Of a DNA stretch of 64,000 nt, positions 15,402-24,719 are shown piece after piece. Position 1 is the first letter of the stretch. Each line of letters begins with the position of its first letter. The stretch comes from Omphiscola glabra. Lineage: Eukaryota > Mollusca > Gastropoda > Lymnaeidae. Both the position numbers and the translations under genes were made by a program. The notes beneath the pieces are model-generated. The model ran no database searches, had not been told where the DNA came from, and was given only the letters and a program-made list of their open reading frames with translations. The DNA lies in the NCBI GenBank assembly GCA_964017045.1, contig OZ024799.1, positions 33,981,736-34,045,735 on the forward strand. Reading direction: 5' to 3'.

Positions 15402-15590
15402 CGTACAATCAGAGGCGTAGCTAAGGGGGGCAGATGTCCCAGGGCGCTAGACTATTTAGTGGTGCCAAAATGTGCTTTGATATTATTGATGAAAATAAAG
15501 GGTTAAAGTGTTGAAAACAGAAAGGGGGGTTCTTTAAAATGAATCTTGTCCCCGGGCGCCAAACACTCTAGATACGCCTCTGCATACAAT
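15402..15590. mobile_element. hAT-like MITE, CAGAGGCGTAGCTA ends
   Basis: Element 15410-15582 begins CAGAGGCGTAGCTA and ends TAGATACGCCTCTG (inverted repeat with one mismatch). The flanks CGTACAAT (15402-15409) and CATACAAT (15583-15590) match at 7 of 8 positions, consistent with an 8-bp hAT target duplication. Non-coding. Confidence 0.8.
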
Positions 15591-15806
15591 TAATGCAATC
15601 ATATTTTTTCGCGTGTAACGTTGAAACAATTACATTTTTTAAATGTAATATTGTTACACTAGTGTTTCTCAAATGCAAGAAAGCATTATTTTTTTTAAAA
15701 CTTCAACTAAGAATTATTGGTGATGTTTCCATAAATCTGTCTTGATATTTAGACTTATTTTAAACAATAGATCCAGCTGGAAAACCAAGAGACAATCTAC
15801 TGTGAC

Positions 15807-16011
15807 TACTGTGACAGTGGCGTAGCGAGCTTAACTCGCGCCCGGGGCACAATACCTTTTTAGCGTCCTTAATACCTTTTTATCGCCCCCCCTATTCGAA
15901 AACAATACAATATTTTAGTAAAATATACCATTTGGCGCCCCTTTGTGAGTAGCGGCCGGGGTATGATGCGCCCCCTTGCCCCCCCCCCCTCACTACGCCA
16001 CTGTACTGTGA
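15807..16011 (+). mobile_element. hAT-like MITE, CAGTGGCGTAG family, copy 1
   Basis: Element 15815-16003 (189 bp) begins CAGTGGCGTAGCGAG and ends CTACGCCACTG. Both flanks are exactly TACTGTGA (15807-15814 and 16004-16011), an intact 8-bp target duplication typical of hAT. Inside are GCGCCCGGGGCAC and TTAGTAAAATATACC. Related copies lie at 50931-51111 and 51291-51455. Confidence 0.88.
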
Positions 16012-16456
16012 CTACTATGTATGTAAGATAGTGTCGATGGTAACGCAGATATCTTGTTATTCCTCTAAAAGTCTTTGCCTTGAGTTGTATATGAACAGAG
16101 CGTAGTGTCGAAATAGTCACGCAGATGTGTAAAACAACCCCCCCCCCCCCCACACCTCTTTTTTTTTTCGTCTCCAAACCATCAACATGAAATAACAACT
16201 ACTTTGGATCATATATAGAAATTTGATTTCCCCTCGTTCCTGAATTGTTGAGTTTATCTTTCATATGTAGCATGTATTTTCTATGATTACTTTCTTAGCG
16301 TGCATTTGGGAAAACGACCGAAATCTCCGTATTCAAAGAAATTTTAAACGAAAAATTAAACCAACATATTTAAAGAACTCATTTATCCCTTGAGATATTT
16401 TCAAGCTTCGGTGTTTTTTTTTTAAGATTAAAACTCCCTGGTTGACAACTACAAAA

Positions 16457-16767
16457 CGGATTGACCAAATCTACCAGAGCCAATCAAATTTAGCACGCGA
16501 GGATTGACCAAATCTACCAGAGCCAATCTAATGTAGCACGCGAGGATTGACCAAATCTACCAGAGCCAATCAAATATATCACGCGAGGATTGACCAAATC
16601 TACCAGAGCCAATCAAATTTAGCATGCGAGGATTGACCAAATCTACCAGAGCCAATCAAATGTAGCACACGAGGATTGACCAAATCTACCAGAGCCAATC
16701 AAATGTATCACGCGAGGATTGACCAAATCTACCAGAGCCAATCAAATGTAGCACGCGAGGATTGAAT
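16457..16767. repeat. 43-bp minisatellite, 7 copies, CCAAT motif in each
   Basis: The unit carries GGATTGACCAAATC, TACCAGAGCCAATCAAAT and TAGCACGCGA; copies differ by one to three substitutions. Each has AGCCAATCA, which resembles a CCAAT box. Confidence 0.93.
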
Positions 16768-17242
16768 TGAACAAACATCCTTTACAGTTGCGCGTTTAAA
16801 AAAAAAATGAAAGGGATTGATAAGCCGATATCAGTTTTTTTTTTAATACAACAAGAAATCTTGACATTGAAAAGCTGTCTATTAAGTGACATTGACATTG
16901 ACAGGTTTTAATTAAATCGACATTGCAATAAAATAATATTTTCAAACTGAAAGAAGTGCGTATTTGCAGATTTTAAACTCAAATCTGACCTCTGACCTCT
17001 TAAGATAAATATTGGTTTTAAAAAGTAAAATAAATAAAAATAATAATAATAAAAAGTTAAAAAATGATTGATTATACTCTTTTAACTTTTAATTGTATGC
17101 AATTTAATTATAGTGAATCGACCGTAGAGGAAAGCATTCCGACTGGCTGTCCCCAAAGAACTCACTGATCCACGAGCCTTCCTATTGCCATACATTTGTG
17201 AGCTTGCTATTTTCAAAACTAATTACTTCTCGACTTGAACTG

Positions 17243-17458
17243 TTTACATTCGTTATGTTTAATATTCGGCGTGTGTACTATTCGGTGAATGTGATATTCT
17301 ATGCCTCTATTGTCTATGTGATTCTTGTACCCTCCCGCACAACACAACAGTTTACATTCGTTATGTTTAATATTCGGCGTGTGTACTATTCGGTGAATGT
17401 GATATTCTATGCCTCTATAGTCTATGTGATTCTTGTACCCTCCCGCACAACACAACAG
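17243..17458. repeat. Direct 108-bp duplication
   Basis: Two nearly identical 108-bp copies begin at 17243 and 17351, with a T/A difference in CTCTATTGTC versus CTCTATAGTC. The duplication is a multiple of three and extends a 134-codon plus frame, but I recognise no protein in it. Confidence 0.9.
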
Positions 17459-17569
17459 TGTACACAGATGCTGTGTTTTGTGTTAACAAACGTAGACCAA
17501 AAACAAAAAAAAACTGTCAAACATTACCTGAAGTTACAATGTAATTTAAACTCTAGGTACGCGTTGGAG

Positions 17570-18410
17570 CAGGGGCTCTCAAACTGCGGCCCGTGGGTTT
17601 GAAACGACCTTTCAAGGGTCCTTAAACCGGCCCACCAGACCACCTTAAAATTACCTTTGTAGCAGCCACAAATACGGAATTGGATGTTTATCATCTCATA
17701 ATTACTCACTTTCAATTTGTAATACTTTGGATGTTATGTTGATCACAATTGTTTCCCCACAATATTTTTATTGCCGCCCCCTACATGTTTTTTTGTTTCA
17801 ATTCAATTAAGATATGGGCAGTTTGCATAGGATTCGTTCATAAATTTTAAAAAGGCTGCACCAATTGGTACCCGGGTACCAGAATTGAGAGGTTGGGATT
17901 AAAAAACGATTAAAAACATAATTGTTAAGTTTGCAAGACCAAATGAGGCATCAAATGAAAGATATTTGAATGTACTATACGTTTGAAATCTTAATTCTGC
18001 AGTTTTACTAAAATAAACTACCACAAATGACATCCGAATAGCATTGAGTCTAATGGTACCCGGGTGCGAATGGCGGCGCTGCGTGTCTGGGTCTATTTTG
18101 ACTAATGCTATTCGGATGTCCTTTGTGGTAGTTTATTTTAGTAAAACTGCAGAATTAAGTTTACAAACGTATAGTCCATTCAATTATCTTTCATTTGATA
18201 CATCATTTGGTCTTACAAACCCAACAATAATATTTTAAATCGTTCTTTAATCCCAACCTTTCATTTCTGGTACTCGGGTACCAATAGCCACTTCGTTTTA
18301 AAAATATGTTCCGGCCCCTGGCAATGTTTGAGGGATACCGATCCCGCCCCCCGACAGTGTCCATGGAACAAAGATCTGGTCCGCATGTTCAAACAGTTTG
18401 AGGACTCCCG
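17570..18410 (+). mobile_element. hAT-like element carrying a nested foldback
   Basis: Begins CAGGGGCTCTCAAACTG at 17570 and ends CAGTTTGAGGACTCCCG at 18394-18410, an imperfect inverted repeat of the type seen in Charlie-like hAT elements. Flanks match poorly (4 of 8). The sequence at 17790-17853 and after 18296 aligns with the copy at 1-345; the piece between is the foldback at 17854-18295. Confidence 0.6.
17845..18304. mobile_element. Foldback element MU2, nested, with 9-bp duplication
   Basis: Element 17854-18295 (442 bp) is a palindrome with arms of about 200 bp. The left arm includes TTGGTACCCGGGTACC, AGGTTGGGATTAAA, GACCAAATGA and AAAATAAACTACCACAAA; the right arm repeats these in reverse complement. 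A central block of about 55 bp (GCGAATGGCGGCGCTGCG) is unpaired. The exact 9-bp repeat TTTTAAAAA flanks it (17845-17853 and 18296-18304). The paralogous copy at 1-345 lacks the insert and serves as an empty site. Long TIRs plus a 9-bp duplication suggest a Mutator-like MITE; an AT-only duplication is weaker evidence than a mixed one. Confidence 0.75.
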
Positions 18411-19674
18411 GGCGAGAGGGTGGGGGATGCTGGAGGTGATGGGAAAAAAGTGTGAGGGGGGGGGCTTTCAATGGTAAAGTACTTACATCCAAGAAGCATA
18501 GCAGCATTTCAACAAAATAATCCAGTATACTGTAAGAAATAGAATGATCCAATTCCCTCGCGTCACACTGGCTTGCCTATGTGCCATTTCTCCACATGAT
18601 CACAGGTTGTAGCGATGAGTTCTTCCTCAGTCGTCTACGCTTTGAAAATCCGCTGAGAATCCGAAAACTTTATGCAAGAAATTTATTGAACATTTTCCCT
18701 TTCTACTTATTTATTATCTTTGTGTTAAGCTCCACATTATGGATATCATAATATTCTAGCGGCATTTGAATTTATTTAGGAAGTCAAACAATGTTCTAAT
18801 TGATTGTAATAATTTGTAAGCATATTTTTAAAATTATATTTAATTTTTTTTTTAAAAAGTAAATATATTTTTTTCTTGTAAAGGCAGCTAGAATTATTTA
18901 ATAATTGTCATTCCACGCTATCACTTTGTATCCCCACACATGAGTAGCTTAATTTTCTAGATAATCCTCACTGAAAGTTAGTATGTATCTCACTGACAGG
19001 TAGTATCATAGTGCATCTTCATGTTTAACGAGCCACAAAAATAAACTTTCTTCAACAAATTATTAACTCTTAATAACGACGAAAAAAATTAATTAATTAA
19101 CCACTAAATCTTCATTGGGGAAACTTTAATCCACAAAACCATTCACCACGTTATCGAAATCAGGTGATTTGTGTGCAGCACCGACGTCTTAGCTTTCTTT
19201 TCAGAATATCGTCTGCAGTTTCGGCGATTTGTACTAGGAACTACTTCATCACAGGCGACGTCCGATAGCTCGCGCCTGCCCGGTACGTAAATCCGTGGAT
19301 AGAGTTCCTCTCCCCTCCTGCCCGCGTATTGAAGGGGGGCGAGTGGCTTGACGTATTGACGGGGGGTGCGAATTGAGGTGGGGCTCAACGCCAAACTTTG
19401 AATCACCCTTCGACAACTTTTCGACTGCCGGTAAGTGACATACAGGGGGGGGGGCGGGACCCCTCAGACAATGCAACATATCTGTCTATGGCTGGCGAGA
19501 TCACAGCCGGTTGGGGGGGGGGGAACAGACGGCCTCGCCATGGAGAAGGTGTTGTACCCCAGGGCACGACAAAAAGGCACAGAGCGTGAACGTTGTGAAT
19601 TGTCTGCTTTCTGCTGCTGAAATCATTGATATGGAGTCGCAGAAAATCATCGCCCAAGATCGGGGTGTTTGATT
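18411..19674. other. No gene recognised
   Basis: AT-rich sequence to about 19130, then a GC-richer block (19200-19660) with G-tracts near 19446 and 19514. Short frames on both strands of the GC-rich block overlap each other and match nothing I know. Confidence 0.5.
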
Positions 19675-19886
19675 CCGGTGTATGACGTCATACGGGTGGT
19701 TATTAAGCATTGTCATTGAGGGAAAGAACAAACCGAAGATATTTGTATACTCTCCAAGCACATTTCTTTGCTTCTTTCAAAATAAAGTCAATTAATCACC
19801 AATCCAGAAATGAGAGTAGGGGCGCTACTAAGGTGTGTTCATAACCTGTCTGTTATACAATGTATCATTCTAATGACAGCATAGAC
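19675..19886 (+). repeat. Dispersed repeat D1, copy 2
   Basis: Second copy of the repeat at 10361-10548, again opening with the GTATGACGTCATAC palindrome (19680-19693). It abuts the SPIN-like element, which seems to have inserted near its 3' end. Confidence 0.75.
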
Positions 19887-20089
19887 CAGCGGTTCTCAAC
19901 CTGTGGATCGCATACCCTTTGGGGGTCGAACGACCCTTTCCCAGGGGTCTCATAAGGTCGTCGGAAACACATATATACTACAGCTATGAAGTGGCAACAA
20001 AAATAATTTTGTGGTTGGGGTCGCCACAATATGGGGAACGGTATTAAAGGGTCGCGGCATTAGAAAGGTTGAGAACCACTGCCATAGAC
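19879..20089 (+). mobile_element. SPIN-like nonautonomous hAT element, copy 1
   Basis: Element 19887-20081 (195 bp) begins CAGCGGTTCTCAACCTGTGG and ends AAAGGTTGAGAACCACTG, with GGGGGTCGAACGACCCTTTC and TTAAAGGGTCGCGGCATTAG inside. These are the ends I associate with the SPIN (SPace INvaders) hAT MITEs of tetrapods. Flanks GCATAGAC and CCATAGAC agree at 7 of 8, a hAT-type duplication. Confidence 0.85.
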
Positions 20090-20207
20090 AGTAATAGTTC
20101 TTCAGTTAAAAAAAAGAGGGGGTGGAGTGGGGGTTAAGGGTGGGTTTCCGAAAAGGAAGAGTCTGGGTTGTTGATATTGTGTTTAAAATTATTTTTTTTA
20201 AATACGC

Positions 20208-20310
20208 TTTTAAAAGCTGGCCATAATGTCCTAGTAAAAGCTGGCCATAATGTCCTAGTAAAAGCTGGCCATAATGTCCTAGTTAAAGCTGGCCTTAAAG
20301 TCGTAATAAA
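20208..20310. repeat. 24-bp minisatellite, left part
   Basis: About four copies of a 24-bp unit containing GTCCTAGTAAAAGCTGGCC. The same unit resumes at 20670 beyond an intervening LINE fragment. Confidence 0.9.
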
Positions 20311-20672
20311 AGCTGTGCCCACAAACAATGGAATGCACTTCCAATACACATCCGCAAAATATCAACGATCACAGCATTCAAAACTGCACTAAAAAACACA
20401 TCTCATTAAACTCTACTATCCTGACTGATTCCCCCTCTGACCGTTAAACGATGCTGCTGAGTGCCGTCCATGGCTTCACATGTAAATAGTTATGGAATGG
20501 TTGGGCGAATACACATTTGTTTTTTTGTTGTTTTTTTAAAAATTAATGTAAATTTAATTTTCAAGTTCATTATTATGTTTGTTAAATTGTATGTACAGCG
20601 TGGTGAGCCCAGTCCTAGTCTGGGGTACCACGCTATAGAAAACTACAAAAAATAATTAATAATAATAATAAT
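20311..20672 (+). mobile_element. 5'-truncated LINE 3' end, family B
   Basis: The plus strand encodes QWNALPIHIRKISTITAFKT, then (after a one-base slip in an A-run) THLIKLYYPD and a stop near 20427. This is a typical LINE C-terminal tail (W-N-x-L-P ... F-K-x-x-L-K-T-x-L). A 3' UTR with CCTAGTCTGGGGTACCACGC (20606-20633) and an (AAT)n tail follow. It sits inside the 24-bp minisatellite, whose units flank it on both sides. A 3'-UTR match occurs at 50882-50930. Confidence 0.75.
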
Positions 20673-20905
20673 GTCCTAGTAAAAGCTTGCCATAATGTCC
20701 TAGTAAAAGCTGGCCATAATGTCCTAGTAAAAGCTGGCCATAATGTCCTAGTAGAAGCTTGCCATAATGTCCTAGTAAAAGCTGGCCATAATGTCCTAGT
20801 AAAAGTTGGCCATAATGTCCTAGTAAAAGCTGGCCATAATGTCCTAGTAAAAGCTGGCCATAATGTCCTAGTAAAATCTGGCCATAATGTCCTAGTAAAT
20901 GTTCT
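20670..20905. repeat. 24-bp minisatellite, right part
   Basis: About ten copies of the same 24-bp unit as at 20208-20310. A single stray unit (AGTAAAAGCTGGCCATTA) also occurs near 21588. Confidence 0.93.
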
Positions 20906-21008
20906 CTTTGCGTCCATTCACGTGGGGACATAGAGAATACATGGTCCAGACTTCTCCTAATTACATTTAGGGGTCCTGAGTGGTGTAATTGCTGTTCCCA
21001 GGCCACAT

Positions 21009-21300
21009 ACATGTTACATACCTGTTACATACCTGTTACATACCTGCTACATACCTGTTACATACCTGTTACATACCTGCTACATACCTGTTACATACCT
21101 ACTACACACCTGTTACATACCTGCTATATACATGTTACATACCTGCTATATACCTGTTACATACCTGCTACACACCTGTTACATACCTACTACATACCTG
21201 TTACATACCTGCTATATACCTGTTACATACCTGCTACATACCTGTTACATACCTGCTACACACCTGTTACATACCTACTACATACATGTTACATACATAC
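21009..21300. repeat. 11-bp minisatellite, about 26 copies
   Basis: Unit ACATACCTGTT with C/T and other substitutions. Eleven is coprime to three, so all plus frames give the same Thr/Tyr/Leu-rich peptide; not coding. Confidence 0.95.
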
Positions 21301-21537
21301 TTGAGGGTCTTATATTAAATATTACTTTGATGTAAATCTGGGGGGTCTTCACTTAGACAATATGTATATGTACTTATTTATAAATATTGTTTATTTTTGC
21401 ATTCTGTCTATCATTGACCGATAGATCTCATTTAACAAAAACACATTTTTGGGTGGGGGTTGGGGGGTTGGGGGGTTGGGGGAGGGTGTGAAGATATGTG
21501 GGTGGAAAATGTGTTCTGGGAGGAATGATGTGAAATT

Positions 21538-22030
21538 TGACTTTAAAAGTCCTTGGCTAAGTCTCCTTCATTCTTACTTTAAAACTCTAGTAAAAGCTGG
21601 CCATTACTCTTACTCCTTGGATAAGTCAAACTTTTTTTTACTTTAAAAGTCCTGGGCTAAGTCGCCTTGATTCTTACTTTAAAACTCCTGGGCTAAGTCA
21701 CACTTGATTGTGACTTTAAAACTCCTGTGCTAAGTCACAGTTGATTGTGACTTTATAAATCCTGGGCTAAGTCACACTTGATTGTGACTTTAAAACTCCT
21801 GGGCTAAGTCGCCTTGATTCCTACTTTAAAAATCATGGGCTAAGTCACACTTGATTGTGACTTTAAAACTCCTGTGCTAAGTCACAGTTGATTGTGACTT
21901 TATAAATCCTAAGTTAAGTCACAGTTGATTGTGACTTTAAAACTCCTGGGCTAAGTCACAGTTGATTGTGACTTCAAAACTCCCGGGCTAAGTCTCCTTC
22001 ATTCCTACTTCAAAAATCCCGAGCTAAGTC
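21538..22030. repeat. 37-bp minisatellite, about 13 copies
   Basis: Unit with GACTTTAAAACTCCTGGGC, TAAGTCACAGTTGATTG; copies vary most in the middle. Confidence 0.9.
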
Positions 22031-22439
22031 ACATAAATAAAAAATCAATCTTGGTTCTTACTTTAATGTTAATTACATTTAACTCGTAATTTCAACTCTG
22101 TCTGTAAGCAACCACTGGAGACTTCATGATGATAGATACGTTGTTGCGTATTTGTACTGTTCTCCTTCGTATCAATGGAGATCCCAACACCACCCCCCCC
22201 CCCCACCCTTAACCACCACTTTAAAAAATTAAGAAAAGAAAGAAAAAAGGCATGAAAGGGGAGGTAATAAATTTTTTTTAGACGCGGCATGATGAACAGT
22301 TTTCGTGGTCCTTTCGACGCAGCCAAAATTGTGCGGTCTTTTGTTACATGCAACCCTATTGGGTGATGAGTCCAACACACAGGAGGTAGTTTTATGCTGA
22401 TTGGCAGGTAAGGCAAGACAGGTAAAGGCGAAGCGGAAG

Positions 22440-22866
22440 GAGAGGAAATTTTTTGAGAGTGAAATATAGGATACATAGAGAGACATAGAGAAAGAGAAAT
22501 AATGCAAGACAAGAGAGAGAGAGGGAAAGAGAGGGTGGTTACATAGAGAGACATAGAGAAAGAGAAATAGTGCAATACAAGAGAGAGACAGAGAGTGAGT
22601 TATATAGGATACATAGAGAGACATAGAGAAAGAGTAATAATGCAAGACAAGAGAGAGAGAGAGAGAGGTTACATAGAGAGAGTAAGAGAAATAATGTAAG
22701 ACGAGAGAGAGAGAGAGAGACGAGCTAAAGCGTGACGAGCGAGAGAGAGCGAGTGATACATGGGATACATAGAGAGACACAGAGAACAAGAAACAATTCA
22801 AGCTGAGAGAGAGAGAGAGAAAAGAGCGAGAAAAAAAAGAGAGAGAGAGAGAGAGAGAAGAGCGAG

Positions 22867-22897
<31 letters not shown>

Positions 22898-22925
22898 CAG
22901 CACGTCAAATAAAATCAAGAGAGCA
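22440..22925. repeat. GA-rich satellite with longer-range duplication
   Basis: (GA)n tracts interleaved with GGATACATAGAGAGACATAG and AAATAATGCAAGAC blocks that recur every 70-110 bp. The minus strand gives long Ser/Leu-rich frames (for example 22229-23077) caused by the CT composition. Confidence 0.85.
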
Positions 22926-23870
22926 AGAAAAAGAGAGAGAGTTAGAGGAAATACAATGATTAAATGAGCGAGAAATTTGAGTGTATTAATGTTCAAGTTA
23001 GAGAAGAATACACAAGAATGAAGCGTGGTTACAAGGGGGGGAGTTAGGGATTGTGGGTGGGGGGAATGAGATACCAAAGAATAAACAAAACTGATACTTA
23101 ACCGAAAAGTAAAAGCTGAAGTCTGCTATTTATTTTATTTATTTATATAAATACAGCTTTATACTTCCAAAATATTCAGTAGCTCTTATCACCAAAAGTA
23201 GCACGTGTCCATCCTTGAGACATTTGTTTACCGTTTAATAAACCTCGTATTCCTGCATACCACATCTCAGTGATTACGCCATCTCCACGGTGACTCCATC
23301 GTCATGACGACCCCGTTGCCATGCCAACGCCGTCTCCATACCAACTAGAGACCGACAGAATTTCGGCTCCTTTTTACGGTTTCGGCACCGAAAGTGGCAA
23401 TTTCATCAGTTTCGGTGTAGCTTCAGTTATGTTTCGATTTATTTTTGTTCGATTTATTTTCGGTTTCGGCCGAAAGTGATAAATACCAAAAGTCAAACTC
23501 TGTCTGTCTGTCTGTCGTCTGGCAATCCCGATATTTATTATTGCACAACGTCTTGCTGTCATTGTATGATGCGAACTTGCTCCGCAGCCGCGTAATGACG
23601 TACTTGTTCTAATATTTCCAAAAAAATTAAATTTTCAATTAGGCTTAGGCCTAGGCAAAGGTAAATATTTTGGTTGGGACAAAAAACTACGGAAATCGTA
23701 ATATTTATTTGTTATTTTTGTTTTAATGGTTTCAAAAATACAATTGGGGAACCCTTGGTTTATTCAATTCAAGAATTTGTGACCTTTATTTTGATCTATC
23801 ATTTTCAAGCTCATAAATGTTGTCAGAGACAAAAATGAATACAATTGTGGAAAAAATATATTGTAGGGTG
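22926..23870. other. No gene recognised
   Basis: Unique sequence. 23355-23480 is rich in TTTCGG / CCGAAA motifs (for example TTTCGGCACCGAAA and TTTCGGCCGAAAG), which form short palindromes and may be the core of a decayed element. Confidence 0.45.
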
Positions 23871-23871
23871 G

Positions 23872-24079
23872 TAACATATGGTAACACATGGTAACATATG
23901 GTAACACATGGTAACACATGGTAACACATGGTAACACATGGTAAAACGTGGTAACATATGGTAACACATGGTAACACATGGTAACACATGGTAACACATG
24001 GTAACATATGGTAACATATGGTAACACATGGTAACATATGGTAACACATGGTAAAACGTGGTAACACATGGTAACATAT
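23872..24079. repeat. 10-bp minisatellite, about 21 copies
   Basis: Unit GGTAACACAT with variants GGTAACATAT and GGTAAAACGT, ending 25 bp before the tRNA-Leu pseudogene. Confidence 0.97.
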
Positions 24080-24103
24080 TTTTTGTTATGCCATTAAATA
24101 ACA

Positions 24104-24172
24104 GGTAGCGTGGCCGAGTGGTCTAAGGCACCAGTCTCTTCGGAGGCGTGGGTTCAAATCCCACCGCTGCCA
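24104..24172 (+). pseudogene. tRNA-Leu pseudogene lacking the anticodon
   Basis: Sixty-nine nucleotides matching the tRNA-Leu at 5304-5385 except for two C/T- or G/A-type changes and a 13-nt deletion. The deletion corresponds to 5330-5342, removing the 5' anticodon strand and the whole anticodon loop; it falls between two AGGC direct repeats in the intact gene. A and B boxes survive (TGGCCGAGTGG, GGTTCAAATCC) and a TTTT follows at 24175-24178, so it could still be transcribed, but it cannot act as a tRNA. Short stretches of flank resemble those of the intact gene, which suggests a DNA-level duplication. Confidence 0.95.
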
Positions 24173-24719
24173 TATTTTAGTTTGTGCCTCAGTGAGGTAA
24201 TTTTTACTTTTTCAAATAGCAGGTAGCTAGCTGAAGGGTCTCATGACCTAATTAATAGTTAAGTCTTTTTTTAAATTTTTACAGAAGTCTTTAATAATAA
24301 TTTTTTTTTAAAATCATTGATGTTTTAGATAAATTTGCCACTTCTTTAAAAAAATAAATGAATTCAACAAACTTGAAATCATGTTGTGACTGTTGTTTCG
24401 TTTGGTTTTTGAGTTGCCATGGTTTCTGCTGTGCAGAAATTATTATATTATCTCAAGAAATGACCCGTAAAAATTTGAAATATGTATAGTAGTCTGCTAA
24501 CAAGCAAGTCTGTTTGCGGCATTAGGCGATTATATTTAAAGGCATGCCCATAACATAACTTCCGGTTAGCAACAAGATGGCTGACACGCAAAATTTACGA
24601 ATACCGAAATTGTTCAAAAATCGGGAAAATGACGAATATTTACGGATATAAATCTTCAAATTAGACGCGGGAAGCTATGGTAAGAATACGGGAGTAAACC
24701 CAAACTGTAAAATCCGGAG

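Noticed and set aside
17198..17602. 134-codon frame with internal 36-residue repeat
   Set aside because: Created by the 108-bp duplication; no homologue recognised.
22229..23077. 282-codon Ser/Leu-rich minus frame
   Set aside because: Complement of GA-rich satellite.
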